DNA of 64,000 bases, taken from contig JAWOBE010000076.1 of the NCBI GenBank assembly GCA_046498185.1, positions 14,008 to 78,007 on the forward strand. Reading direction: 5' to 3'. This DNA is from CAYXDR01 sp046498185. GTDB lineage: Bacteria; Desulfobacterota; DSM-4660; Desulfatiglandales; Desulfatiglandaceae. This document shows positions 1 to 8,799 of the stretch, piece after piece. Positions within the stretch are counted from its first letter, which is position 1. Each line of letters starts with the position of its first letter. A program made the translations under genes and the position numbers. The notes below the pieces were generated by a model. That model saw only the letters and a list, made by a program, of their open reading frames with translations. It was not told the DNA's origin and made no database searches.

Positions 1-1
1 A

Positions 2-2251
2 TTCGACCGCATGGATACTTTGGTAATTATGCCAACAGGCGGAGGTAAATCCCTGTGCTACCAGATACCGGCGTTCCTGCTTCCAAACATCTCAATAGTT
101 ATTTCACCTTTGATAGCTCTGATGAAAGACCAGGTAGATACACTCAAGAGTCTCGATCTGCCGGTAGCGGCGGTTCATAGCCTGATGAGCCTTAAAGAGC
201 AGGAATCAACGCTCGAAGCTATTGCCAGTGGAAAGATAAAATTGGTTTACGCTTCACCGGAAAGGCTAAGAAACCGCCGATTCCTGGAAGTTCTCCAATC
301 GAAAAAGATATCGCTTTTTGCGGTAGATGAAGCGCACTGTATATCGCAGTGGGGGCACGATTTCAGGCCCGACTATTTGAGAATCAGGCAGGCACTGGAG
401 GCCTTGGGAAAGCCTCCCATTATTGCTCTTACCGCCACCGCCACAGATAGGGTTCGTTCGGATATTGTTGAAAATCTCCGGCTGCAGGCGCCTCGGGTAT
501 TTATAACCGGTTTCGACCGCAGAAACCTGTTTTGGGAAGTTGCAACGTGCTCCGGGCAAGGACAAAAAGTGGAAATCATAACAGAGAGACTTCGGAATCT
601 CACCGGAGGTGCGATTATATATACCGGGACCCGAAAAAATGTCGAAAAACTGGTCGATGCCTTACACTCTGCGCAAATTCCTGCCGCCGGCTACCATGCG
701 GGCATGGACGAAGTGGATCGAACGAGGGTCCAGGAAAAGTTTATGGATGCCAGCAACAATTTTGTTGTAGCCACGAATGCATTCGGGATGGGGATAGACA
801 GATCGGACATAAGAATCGTCATCCACCATACACTCCCGGGTACGATCGAAGCATATTACCAGGAAAGCGGAAGGGCGGGCCGCGACGGTGCCCCAGCCGT
901 ATGCCTGCTCCTGTACAATCCGGCCGATCAGTCGCTTCACGAATATTTTATCGATTCCAGGTATCCTCCTCGGCATATCATATATGAAATTTATGAACGC
1001 CTCTGCCGACAAGCCGAAGATCACGTATGGCTTACTTACCGTCAGATAGGCGAGCTCGGGGAGGAAAAAGTTCCTGAACCTGCGGTCGCGTCCTGCATCA
1101 GGATACTCGAAGACGCATCAGCCTTACAAAGACTCAGCCGATATGATAATACCGCCGAAATATATTTAAATCGCAACATCGAAGCTCTTAAAAGCAGCTT
1201 TAAATCGAAATCACCTAACAAAACCAAGATCCTGAGGGTGATAGAAAGGTTCTACGGATCTCCTCACGCCTCCGACGGAATTCGATTCCTGCCTGCTGAA
1301 ATGGCTGAACAGGCAGGGCTATCTATGGATGCCGTCAGAAAAGCTTTCTCCGACATGCATACAAGCGGCCTCTTGACCTATATTCCTCCCTTCAGGGGCC
1401 GAGGAGTCCGCATACTTGAGAGGATGAAACCGAAAGACCTGCCGATCGACTTTGACGAGCTCAAGGTGCGAAAAGCCTACGAACACACGAAGCTTAAACA
1501 GGTGGTTCAATACGCTTTGGGACCCGCCTGCAGACGTCGTTACCTGCTCAATTATTTCGGCGAAAATGTCACACAGGAAAACTGCGGTGCCTGCGATAGG
1601 TGTTTCACGGTTTCAGGCGAAACCACCGCATCATCCTTCCGTGTCGACCCTGTTGTGGCTGTAAAAATCTTGAGCGGGGTCGCCCGCTTAAAAGGCAACT
1701 ATGGCGCATCCACGGCATCAAAAGTGTTAACAGGATCCACCGAAAAAAATCTTCGCCACATCGGGCTCGATCGACTTAGCACTTTCGGCATCCTGAAAGA
1801 ATATAGCGGAAAACAGATTATAATCTGGATAAAAGAGCTTGAAACCTCCGGTTACATCATCACAAAACGCAGAAGATCAGACGGACGAAGTTACCCTCTC
1901 ATAGAGCTGAGCGAGGCCGGTCGTACTGTTATGACCGGCAAAAAGAAGGTCCGCCTAAGCTCTCCACCTGGAGCCGATTCCAACACTCTGTCGCTTCAAA
2001 AATCTCAGCGGGATATTCAAAATAACCCTTTGGTTTTTCAGAAGCTGAAAGAGCTTCGGAAAAAAATCGCCGACGAACACAAACTGCCTCCCTTCTGTAT
2101 TTTCCACGATCGGACCCTTCAGGAAATGGCCGTAAAAATGCCTCAAACACAGGAAGAGATGCTCGCAATCACCGGAGTTGGAGACGTGACATTGCGAAAA
2201 TATGGTAAAATTTTTTTGGCCTTGATAAAAGAAATTAAGGCGGATAATTAA
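2..2251 (+). CDS. recQ: ATP-dependent DNA helicase RecQ (5' end outside window)
   Basis: RecQ is a 3'-5' superfamily 2 helicase acting in recombination and fork repair. The reading frame is open to the left edge, and the first visible residues (FDRMDTLVIMPTGGGKS) correspond to the segment just before Walker A in RecQ, so about 25-35 N-terminal residues are missing and the ATG at 11 is internal. Counting from that ATG, Walker A is at residues 8-14 and the DEAH box at 106-109. Motif VI (YYQESGRAGRDG) follows, then a zinc-binding region with CRRR and CGACDRC near 505-535, a winged-helix RQC region, and a C-terminal HRDC domain over about the last 75 residues. This is the full long RecQ architecture. 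It ends in TAA and has no close downstream partner. Confidence 0.95.
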   Translation, partial: FDRMDTLVIMPTGGGKSLCYQIPAFLLPNISIVISPLIALMKDQVDTLKSLDLPVAAVHSLMSLKEQESTLEAIASGKIKLVYASPERLRNRRFLEVLQSKKISLFAVDEAHCISQWGHDFRPDYLRIRQALEALGKPPIIALTATATDRVRSDIVENLRLQAPRVFITGFDRRNLFWEVATCSGQGQKVEIITERLRNLTGGAIIYTGTRKNVEKLVDALHSAQIPAAGYHAGMDEVDRTRVQEKFMDASNNFVVATNAFGMGIDRSDIRIVIHHTLPGTIEAYYQESGRAGRDGAPAVCLLLYNPADQSLHEYFIDSRYPPRHIIYEIYERLCRQAEDHVWLTYRQIGELGEEKVPEPAVASCIRILEDASALQRLSRYDNTAEIYLNRNIEALKSSFKSKSPNKTKILRVIERFYGSPHASDGIRFLPAEMAEQAGLSMDAVRKAFSDMHTSGLLTYIPPFRGRGVRILERMKPKDLPIDFDELKVRKAYEHTKLKQVVQYALGPACRRRYLLNYFGENVTQENCGACDRCFTVSGETTASSFRVDPVVAVKILSGVARLKGNYGASTASKVLTGSTEKNLRHIGLDRLSTFGILKEYSGKQIIIWIKELETSGYIITKRRRSDGRSYPLIELSEAGRTVMTGKKKVRLSSPPGADSNTLSLQKSQRDIQNNPLVFQKLKELRKKIADEHKLPPFCIFHDRTLQEMAVKMPQTQEEMLAITGVGDVTLRKYGKIFLALIKEIKADN

Positions 2252-2329
2252 ATTTTCTGGCAACATTTATGGTAAAAAACACCAAAAACCAGGGAATAAT
2301 TGAGGTGAAAAACCACTCAATCATTCAGG

Positions 2330-2446
2330 GCAGTGAGACGTGCCGGTGTCGGGCTCGCTATCGGTATCGGCGTTGATTTTTGATTTCGTGACGTTTTCGA
2401 TTCCGATGCCGATACCGACGCCGATAAAAAGTGCGGGATAACCGCT
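2330..2446. repeat. Dispersed hexamer-type intergenic element, degenerate copy A
   Basis: The recQ-cytochrome gap (2252-2623) holds this element and a promoter. Inverted arms rich in TATCGG/CGTCGG hexamers are visible: CGCTATCGGTATCGGCGTTG on the left and CCGATACCGACGCCGATAA on the right, around a T-rich centre. This is the interior of the family seen at 33213, 34955, 53239 and 63589. The terminal repeats are not recognisable here, so this is probably the most decayed copy. No gene is seen in the rest of the gap. Confidence 0.6.
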
Positions 2447-2508
2447 GGGATACATGCCCGCCGTGGAGAAGCACTTTTATTTCGGATCTGGGTATTCGAA
2501 GGATTCCC

Positions 2509-2537
2509 TTGACACCAAGGCGCCTGTTTTATATAGT
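2509..2537 (+). promoter_or_regulatory. Sigma-70-type promoter of the cytochrome c3 gene
   Basis: A consensus -35 TTGACA (2509-2514), a 17-bp spacer and a -10 TATAGT (2532-2537) lie about 87 bp before the cytochrome ATG. It is read from sequence alone; the start site is not known. Confidence 0.7.
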
Positions 2538-2623
2538 TCGAACCAATTTCAGCGCTCAACATAATGATGCAGCAAAGCAAATAACTGCATATCGAGAATC
2601 GAGTAGAGAAGGAGGGACAGACA

Positions 2624-3034
2624 ATGCATTTCAATCGAAAACTGGTCGCGATGATGATTTCAATCCCCGCCGTCGTGCTTTTAGCGACAGCTGGATTTCC
2701 AACCGCCACCGAGCTTCCATGCGAAATTGTAATTGAACATGAAGGTTACAAAAGGGATCTCAAACCCCCAGTGCACTTTCATCACCAGCAACACTCGGAA
2801 GATTACGGCATCTCGTGCGACGAATGCCACCATGATTACGTGGATGGCGAAAATGTCTGGACGGAAGACATGGAAGTAAAAAAATGCGCATCTTGCCATG
2901 ATTTGAATAAAAAACAAGGGAAAATAGATAAACTTAACAATGCATTTCACAAAAACTGTAGAATATGCCACAAAGAAGTAGGGGATGAAGACAATGCCCC
3001 TTACAGGAACTGCAATGGTTGCCACTTGAAATAA
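2624..3034 (+). CDS. Tetraheme cytochrome c3 family protein
   Basis: This is a 136-residue secreted class III cytochrome. An N-terminal hydrophobic signal (about residues 5-28) is followed by four CxxCH heme motifs (CDECH, CASCH, CRICH, CNGCH) and extra histidines (HFHHQQH, HH) suited as distal ligands. Periplasmic cytochrome c3 of sulfate reducers passes electrons between hydrogenases or formate dehydrogenases and membrane complexes, so it is a plausible partner of the Dsr complex encoded nearby. The ATG follows an AGGAGGG Shine-Dalgarno at about 2609. It appears monocistronic, with its own promoter upstream and a strong terminator downstream. The exact subtype is not resolvable from sequence alone. 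Confidence 0.88.
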   Translation: MHFNRKLVAMMISIPAVVLLATAGFPTATELPCEIVIEHEGYKRDLKPPVHFHHQQHSEDYGISCDECHHDYVDGENVWTEDMEVKKCASCHDLNKKQGKIDKLNNAFHKNCRICHKEVGDEDNAPYRNCNGCHLK

Positions 3035-3079
3035 TTCGGTTAAATAAAGCTCTTCAAAACAGAAAATAACGATAATGAA

Positions 3080-3115
3080 AAGGCCGACCGTTCAATGAAC
3101 GGTCGGCCTTTTTTC
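3080..3115. terminator. Strong intrinsic terminator after cytochrome c3
   Basis: A 14-bp perfect stem (AAGGCCGACCGTTC, 3080-3093, with GAACGGTCGGCCTT, 3097-3110) has a 3-nt loop and a T-run at 3109-3114. The A-run on the other side is short, so it mainly serves the plus strand. It may also act on transcripts of the convergent ferredoxin gene. Confidence 0.9.
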
Positions 3116-3157
3116 TTGATGCCAACTTGATGCCAACAAAAACGACGGCGTCCCTTT

Positions 3158-3346
3158 TTATACCTCGGTCACGGTAATAGCTTCCGCCTCACACACCTCG
3201 ACACAGCTTTCGCAACCAAGGCATTCCTCTGCATTGACCGGGACGGACTTACCGTCTTCCATCTCATAAACGTCAACGGGACATACCTCTACACATTCTT
3301 CACAGCCTTCACATTTCTCCTGATCAACCACCACTTCATAACCCAT
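3158..3346 (-). CDS. Small 2[4Fe-4S] ferredoxin
   Basis: This 62-residue protein has two classical CxxCxxCxxxCP-like cluster motifs (CEGCEECVEVCP and CLGCESCVEVCE), typical of low-potential bacterial ferredoxins that shuttle electrons in the cytoplasm. A GGGAGG Shine-Dalgarno lies 9 nt before the ATG coding MGYEV. A TTG nine bases upstream directly abuts the Shine-Dalgarno and is an unlikely start. The second motif ends CxxxCE rather than CP. The gene stands alone on the minus strand, convergent with the cytochrome gene; the gap behind it (3347-3613) holds no other gene that I can support. Confidence 0.88.
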   Translation of the reverse strand: MGYEVVVDQEKCEGCEECVEVCPVDVYEMEDGKSVPVNAEECLGCESCVEVCEAEAITVTEV

Positions 3347-3589
3347 AGGTCTCAACCTCCCAAGTAATAATGTATGAAAATAATAAAATACTTCGTGGCT
3401 CTACAAGTACTTACACACGGCCCAGGGACAACACGCCTCACACGACTACGCCGCTATATCAGCATGTTCACGCCGGGATACACGTGCACTTTCAATAAAT
3501 TAGCGCGTTATCTAGCAGAGAGCCCTGGTACTGTCAAGCATTTTTACTCCCTTTAAACGAGCCGCGAATTCCCGCACCCATTAATAAAA

Positions 3590-3622
3590 AACCAGAAAAA
3601 GCGCGCCGGAGACCTAGGCGCC
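3590..3622 (-). terminator. Likely terminator at the end of the dsr operon
   Basis: On the minus strand GCGCC, TAGGTCTCC loop, GGCGC is followed by a T-rich tract (CTTTTTCTGGTTTTTT). The dsrP stop codon TAG (3616-3614) lies in the loop. The stem is short (5-6 bp) but GC-only. Confidence 0.5.
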
Positions 3623-4771
3623 GACTTCTTCTTTTACCGAGACAGCAATCTTGAAAAGCACGGTCAATATAAAAAGACCCGTCGCCCACACACCGAAGGT
3701 AATACCCAGTTCCGGCGCTGTTGGCCAATACTCTGTGACTTTTTCGAACGGATTGGGGATGAACCCTCCAACCACGAGCGCCATACCTTTGTCGATCCAT
3801 GTAGAGATAAAAACCGCGATACATCCAGCTATGAGTGTTGATTCCCTCCTCCTGAATGCAGGTACGATCAGCAACACCAGTGCGATCAATGAGAATAACG
3901 CGGCGGCCCACATCCATGGAACCAGATTGTTATGCCCATGAAGCCCCACGAACAAGTACTCGAACGTGTGCATATGACCTGGAATTTGGCTGTAAAACGC
4001 CGTGAACAACTCCAGCAGGAAGAAAAATACGTTGAGTATAAACGCGTAGGCGACAATTCCGCCCAGTGTGCGGATCTGCTCCCGTCCGGGATCGAATTTG
4101 GTAAATCTCCTGACGACCAGGCATAAAAGAATAAGTATCGCCGGCCCCGAGGCAAATGCGGAGGCCAGGAAGCGGGCGGCCATAATGGCGGTCAGCCAGT
4201 AATGTCTTCCAGGAATCCCTGCATACAGGAATGCTGTCACGGTGTGAATGCTGAATGCCCATGGTATGGAAATATAAATTAAGACCTTCACCCACGATTG
4301 ATATTTGATTCCCTTGCGCTCCGCACTCAAAACATTCCAACCGATAATAATGTTGAGAAACAGATATCCGTTAAGAACTAACATATCCCAGAACAGAATC
4401 GAGTTGGGCGTCGGATACATGATGACGTTCATGAGTCTGACAGGATTCCCGAGGTCCACGATTACAAACAACAAGCACATCGTCACAGCCGCTACGGCGA
4501 GAAATTCACCGAGGATCGTAATTCGGCCGAACGCCTTGTAATCGTGCAGGTAATAAGGAAGTACGACCATGACGCCTCCAGCCGCAACCCCAACCAGATA
4601 GGTCAATTGGGCTATATAAAACCCCCACGAAACATCCCTGCTCAATCCCGTGACTTTAAGCCCCATTTTGAATTGGTACAGGTAGCAGAAAAACCCTATC
4701 GCCATGACCCCGAGCAGCGACAAGATCCACCACCAGTACCGATTGCTTCCACGCAGCGCTTTATCAAGCAT
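3614..4771 (-). CDS. dsrP: DsrP, quinone-interacting membrane subunit of the DsrMKJOP complex
   Basis: DsrP is an NrfD/PsrC-family integral membrane protein of 385 residues with about ten hydrophobic helices. It is thought to exchange electrons between the menaquinone pool and the periplasmic ferredoxin-like DsrO. The start MLDKALRGSNRYWWW and the segment YLVGVAAGGVMVVLPYYLHDYKAFG-like helices fit the family. It is the last gene of the operon, starting 7 bp after dsrO behind a GAGG Shine-Dalgarno. The assignment rests on fold, position after dsrO and length. Confidence 0.93.
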   Translation of the reverse strand: MLDKALRGSNRYWWWILSLLGVMAIGFFCYLYQFKMGLKVTGLSRDVSWGFYIAQLTYLVGVAAGGVMVVLPYYLHDYKAFGRITILGEFLAVAAVTMCLLFVIVDLGNPVRLMNVIMYPTPNSILFWDMLVLNGYLFLNIIIGWNVLSAERKGIKYQSWVKVLIYISIPWAFSIHTVTAFLYAGIPGRHYWLTAIMAARFLASAFASGPAILILLCLVVRRFTKFDPGREQIRTLGGIVAYAFILNVFFFLLELFTAFYSQIPGHMHTFEYLFVGLHGHNNLVPWMWAAALFSLIALVLLIVPAFRRRESTLIAGCIAVFISTWIDKGMALVVGGFIPNPFEKVTEYWPTAPELGITFGVWATGLFILTVLFKIAVSVKEEVGA

Positions 4772-4778
4772 AACGACC

Positions 4779-5579
4779 TCATACTATATAGAAAACGTTC
4801 GGTTCCGTGCCCAGCTCAGGCTTTCTACGTATCGAATAATTAGCCCGGAGCGCTTTTCTGACTCGCGAATCGGGATTCGACAGGTCGCCGAAAATGAGCA
4901 CCTCCTCCTTTATCTTATCGGCGGCCTCCACACAAGCCGGCATCATTCCCTTGGCGATTCTTTCCGCGCAGAACGTGCATTTCTCTACCACTCCCTTGGA
5001 ACGTGTGGGATAGTCGGGATTCGGTGGAAAATCAGGATTCAGGTCTTCTGGCGCTTTCCTGGGATCTCCGTAATTGAAACTCCGTGCTCCGAAGGGACAG
5101 GCCGCCATGCAGAACCTGCAGCCTATACAACGGTGCATGTCCATCATGACAACACCATCGCTCCGCTGCCAGGTAGCCCTGGTGGGACAAACCCTGCAGC
5201 ACGGGGGATTCGCGCAGTGGTTGCAGGTAATCAGAAAAAATTTGTCTCTATATTCTTCAGACGCATAATCATGCTGCTGGCCTGGAAAAATATGTTCATA
5301 CTGCTCTTTCCAGATCCACTTGATTTCATCTTTTGTATTCCCGACATCAGGTACATTATGCTCTCGGTGGCAGGCAGCAATGCAGGCGTCCATGATTTCG
5401 TCGTCCATGTACCTCATATCGATAACCATCGCCCATCGCTTCCCCTTTGTGAGAGGAGTCGACTTCATCGATGCTTCCAGGTCACCGGGGGCGAGTACAT
5501 CGACGGCGGCCTTACCGCCTGCGGCCAGTAAGGTCGAAAGGCCGGCGACCTTAAGGAAATTCCTTCTGTCCATCCCCAT
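4779..5579 (-). CDS. dsrO: DsrO, Tat-exported 4Fe-4S periplasmic subunit of DsrMKJOP
   Basis: This 266-residue ferredoxin-like electron-transfer protein begins with a twin-arginine signal (MDRRNFLKVAGLSTLLAAGG), so it is folded and exported with its clusters. Cysteine groups include CNHCANPPCCRVCP, CIGCRFCMAACPFGAR and CTFCAERIAKGMMPACVEAA, matching the multi-[4Fe-4S] HybA/NrfC/PsrB family. The ATG overlaps the dsrJ stop (TGATG), showing translational coupling. An in-frame GTG three bases upstream is also possible. In the complex it bridges DsrJ and DsrP on the periplasmic side. Confidence 0.93.
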   Translation of the reverse strand: MGMDRRNFLKVAGLSTLLAAGGKAAVDVLAPGDLEASMKSTPLTKGKRWAMVIDMRYMDDEIMDACIAACHREHNVPDVGNTKDEIKWIWKEQYEHIFPGQQHDYASEEYRDKFFLITCNHCANPPCCRVCPTRATWQRSDGVVMMDMHRCIGCRFCMAACPFGARSFNYGDPRKAPEDLNPDFPPNPDYPTRSKGVVEKCTFCAERIAKGMMPACVEAADKIKEEVLIFGDLSNPDSRVRKALRANYSIRRKPELGTEPNVFYIV

Positions 5580-6046
5580 CACATATTCTCCTTAGGCTCG
5601 ATGTGGCAATCCCAGCAATAGGGATCCAAACCCACATAATCATGACACTGGTCACAAAATTGGCTCTTGTTGTCGTGGCAATCCAAACATGTCGTCTGTA
5701 CGCTCTTGTAATAAATTTTTTCAGCCCCGGCATCGTAAAATGCATCCGTATCTCCGGAAAGAACCTCCCGCATGTCACTGAGAAGCCTTGTGGGCAAATC
5801 CCCGCTTTCTTCTCCGGTGTAACGAAGCTCCTCTCTTACAACCGTATGTCGCCACTCATCCAGCAGTTGCATGTGCCAAACCTGCATATATGGTTTTGGA
5901 GCAACACACTGCCCGGCTTCCCTGGCCTTCTCGGTAAGCTCGGGGGTAGGCGCCTTTGCAGCTTTCCCCAAATTAAAAAAGAACGGGGACATAAGCAAGC
6001 CCACACCGATGATAAGCCCGGCTATGATCTTACCTCCATCATACAT
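5579..6046 (-). CDS. dsrJ: DsrJ, triheme cytochrome c of DsrMKJOP
   Basis: This 155-residue periplasmic cytochrome is anchored by an uncleaved N-terminal hydrophobic segment (IIAGLIIGVGLLMSPFFF). Three CxxCH motifs lie near the C-terminus (CLDCH, CDQCH, CWDCH). The family is known for one heme with unusual His/Cys ligation, and the conserved Cys in the GQCVAPKPYM segment fits that. The ATG lies inside the end of dsrK (8-nt overlap, ATGTATGA) behind GGAGG. A longer frame reaching 6157 would overlap dsrK by over 100 nt and is rejected. Confidence 0.94.
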   Translation of the reverse strand: MYDGGKIIAGLIIGVGLLMSPFFFNLGKAAKAPTPELTEKAREAGQCVAPKPYMQVWHMQLLDEWRHTVVREELRYTGEESGDLPTRLLSDMREVLSGDTDAFYDAGAEKIYYKSVQTTCLDCHDNKSQFCDQCHDYVGLDPYCWDCHIEPKENM

Positions 6047-7670
6047 CCTCTTCGTCCTCCATGCCAGGAAGGGTTTCACTGCGAAGATCAGTCGTCCGCT
6101 TCTTCTCATCGTCAAAAACCAATGCATTGGCGACAAGCTCATGAATTCCGCAGACATCTACGCCAGGCACCCAGTAGTCCATGAGCGCCGGAAATACAGC
6201 CCTGTCAATCGCACAGATGCATGAAAGCATGTTCACGTCGTGTTTTTCGTGTACATGCCTGACTGCGTTGGCCCTCGGCATACCGCCGCGCATCCGGAGT
6301 TCCATATCTTCACCGGCGTTGAGCCCGGAGCCGGCCCCACAACAGAAAGTCTGCTCCCGGATCGTGTTCTCCGGCATTTCAAAAAAGTTGTTGCAGACAC
6401 TCTTGAGCACGTAGCGCGGTTCTTCGAGCAACCCCATACCCCGCGCCGGATTGCAGGAATCGTGATAGGTTACATTCAAATGATCGTTCCTACTCGGGTC
6501 CAGCTTCAACTTCCCGTTACGGATGAGGTCTGCCGTGAATTCGATTATATGCACCATCTTTGTCGACGCAGCATTCTCGAACTTGGTCCCGGTTATAGGT
6601 GACACCGGTTGCTCCAGAAAATCCGCCGGACCGTTGAAAGTATCCATGTACTGGTTTATAACCCGCCACATGTGTCCGCACTCTCCGCCCAGTATCCATT
6701 TGGCTCCCAGGCGCTTGGCCTCCGCATACATTTTGGCGTTCAGGCGCTTGGCCATTTCATGGCTTGTGAAAAACCCGAAGTTCCCGCCCTCTGATGCATA
6801 GGTGCTCCAAGTGATATCGAGCCCCATACTCTTGAGGTAATGGAACAGCATCATATAGCCCATACAGGTAAACGTTCCGGGATCGGCGAAAACATCGCCG
6901 GAAGGTGTGATGAAAAGGATTTCGGCGCCCTTGCGGTTGAAATCCTGCTCCATACGGATCCCTGTTATATCCTCGATTTCATCGGTGAAAAAATCCATCA
7001 TGTCTTTGTAGGCATGAGGCTGTATCCCGAGATGATTTCCGGTCCGGTAACAGTTCGCCACGGGAGCTGCAATCCAGTCGATGTTGAGCCCGATAAGGTT
7101 GGTCAGCTCGCGGCCTATAATGGTGGTCTCGGCGGTATCTATTCCGTAAGGACAGAAAAGTGAGCAACGCCGACATTCGCTGCACTGATAAAGATAATAC
7201 CACCATTCCTTCAATACATCCTCGGTCAGTTCTCTTGCCCCTGCCCATTTTCCAAAAATTTTGCCGCCGGTGGTAAACTCTTTCCGGTAAACTGAACGAA
7301 GCAATTCGGCACGCAGGACCGGCATATTCTTCGGATCTCCGGACCCGATGAAAAAATGGCATTTGTCGGCACACGCCCCACACCGCACACATATATCCAT
7401 GAAAACCTTGAATGTACGGAATTTACCAAGGCGGTCGCGCATTCCTTCGATTATGGTTTCTTTCCAATTCTCAGGCAGCTTCCAGTCTTCCTCTTCTGGA
7501 TTCCATTCCCTCGGATTCGGCATGCCGACATACTTGAGACTATTGGGCTTGCCGGCATAGCAATAAATTCCCGGCTTTATTTTAACCGGCTCGTCCATCC
7601 ATCCTTTGAGCGCAGGAGGAGAATGATGGATGTCTGCGGTTTCGCCAGGTTTCGGTGTATCATCAGACAT
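6039..7670 (-). CDS. dsrK: DsrK, HdrD-like catalytic subunit of DsrMKJOP
   Basis: DsrK is a cytoplasmic iron-sulfur protein of 543 residues that receives quinol electrons via DsrM; its proposed role is reduction of the DsrC disulfide/trisulfide in sulfite reduction. Two 4Fe-4S motifs are visible at C94/C97/C100/C104 and C163/C166/C169/C173. Two CCG-type regions follow in the C-terminal half (HDSCNPARG and FCCGAGSGLNAGED), which bind the noncubane-type cluster in heterodisulfide reductases. The start MSDDTPKP follows AAGGAG embedded in the end of dsrM, 2 bp away. Length and motif order are standard. Confidence 0.95.
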   Translation of the reverse strand: MSDDTPKPGETADIHHSPPALKGWMDEPVKIKPGIYCYAGKPNSLKYVGMPNPREWNPEEEDWKLPENWKETIIEGMRDRLGKFRTFKVFMDICVRCGACADKCHFFIGSGDPKNMPVLRAELLRSVYRKEFTTGGKIFGKWAGARELTEDVLKEWWYYLYQCSECRRCSLFCPYGIDTAETTIIGRELTNLIGLNIDWIAAPVANCYRTGNHLGIQPHAYKDMMDFFTDEIEDITGIRMEQDFNRKGAEILFITPSGDVFADPGTFTCMGYMMLFHYLKSMGLDITWSTYASEGGNFGFFTSHEMAKRLNAKMYAEAKRLGAKWILGGECGHMWRVINQYMDTFNGPADFLEQPVSPITGTKFENAASTKMVHIIEFTADLIRNGKLKLDPSRNDHLNVTYHDSCNPARGMGLLEEPRYVLKSVCNNFFEMPENTIREQTFCCGAGSGLNAGEDMELRMRGGMPRANAVRHVHEKHDVNMLSCICAIDRAVFPALMDYWVPGVDVCGIHELVANALVFDDEKKRTTDLRSETLPGMEDEEDV

Positions 7671-7672
7671 GG

Positions 7673-8749
7673 CTACTCCTTTTCTTCCTGTTCTGCTTCA
7701 TCCAAACCTTTCTCGACAGGCAGCCCGACGTCGATCATATGCTCCCTGAATTCATCCTCGTATTCCTCGTATGTATGAGTCGGAACCGGGTAATTCCATG
7801 GGTTCACATGTCTCATATACCGGTTATTGTTGCAAAGATTTCTTGTCGGGCTCAGAAATACACCTGCGAAATGCATGAGTTTGCTGAACGGAAAATAAGC
7901 GATGAGAACACACAACACGAATAAATGAATATAGAATATAACTCCAATCCCATCCAGTATTTCCGGATTGGGACTGAACGCGAAAAGCCCCAGCGCAAGT
8001 TCTTTCACCAAAGTAATGTCAACCCGAATAAAATAACGCATCAGGATACCGGTCTGGGCGAGTGCAAGGATAAGAAATAACGGGAAAAAATCCGATGCTA
8101 GAGAGATATACCTGGTCTGCGGAATATATATCCTTCTTATCACGAGATATGCAACCGCCGCCATCAACAGTCCGTCGGTCAAATAAACGCCCGGGGACCC
8201 AAGCCCTACAAAAGGCAAGGCGCCCATTTGCATAAACCCATCGAGACTTTCAAGCAGATGTACAAACCATGGCACCGGCTCAAGAAAAAATCTGAAATGT
8301 CGGAGAAAAACAACCAGAAATGAATAATGGAACGCAAGGGCCGACACCCAAAGCCACAGTTCCCACTGAAAGTTTATCCTGGGACTTCCATCCTCTTTCG
8401 TTGCGTATTCCAGCCGGATATTCCTAAAGAGAGAGCGGAAAGTCAGGACTTCGAATATCATTCGTACAACAGCTCCTGCGCCGCTGCGCGGATTGTCTAT
8501 CGGATTCGACTTTATCCAGGGGAAAGACCACTGCTGACCAGCGGTAGTCGGTATCCTGAAAGGGACCGGTGACCGACCCCAGTCCACCACCCGGTATATG
8601 ATCCCGACAAAAAAAATCGCCATGGCCGCGTAGGGGACGAAGATGCCGAAAAACTGTGTCATCCCCAACGCGCCGACACCAATAAGCGGCACAAGCACTA
8701 CAAGGGTAACGGCAACGCCCGCAATCACGATGCTCATTATGAAGTTCAT
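7673..8749 (-). CDS. dsrM: DsrM, NarI-like cytochrome b subunit of DsrMKJOP
   Basis: This 358-residue membrane protein has five to six hydrophobic helices, beginning with a signal-anchor-like segment (MNFIMSIVIAGVAVTLVVLV). It belongs to the NarI-type diheme cytochrome b family that oxidises quinol and feeds the HdrD-like DsrK. Histidines within helices (for example LWVSALAFHYSFLVVFLRHF and IYIHLFVLCVLIAYFPFSKLMHF-like segments) are candidate heme ligands. The start has a GAGGGAG Shine-Dalgarno. The acidic C-terminal tail (DEAEQEEKE) runs into dsrK with 2 bp spacing. Confidence 0.93.
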   Translation of the reverse strand: MNFIMSIVIAGVAVTLVVLVPLIGVGALGMTQFFGIFVPYAAMAIFFVGIIYRVVDWGRSPVPFRIPTTAGQQWSFPWIKSNPIDNPRSGAGAVVRMIFEVLTFRSLFRNIRLEYATKEDGSPRINFQWELWLWVSALAFHYSFLVVFLRHFRFFLEPVPWFVHLLESLDGFMQMGALPFVGLGSPGVYLTDGLLMAAVAYLVIRRIYIPQTRYISLASDFFPLFLILALAQTGILMRYFIRVDITLVKELALGLFAFSPNPEILDGIGVIFYIHLFVLCVLIAYFPFSKLMHFAGVFLSPTRNLCNNNRYMRHVNPWNYPVPTHTYEEYEDEFREHMIDVGLPVEKGLDEAEQEEKE

Positions 8750-8799
8750 ATTCAGCTCCCTCTACGGTTTCCTTACAATTTTAAACACTTTTTCATCAG

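Noticed and set aside
3374..3556. 60-codon frame in the ferredoxin-dsrP gap
   Set aside because: No Shine-Dalgarno and no similarity; the region is better explained as intergenic DNA.
4704..5531. 275-codon open frame opposite dsrO
   Set aside because: It lies wholly antisense to a well-supported Tat-signal iron-sulfur protein, shows no family motif, and reads as the complement of its cysteine-rich codons.
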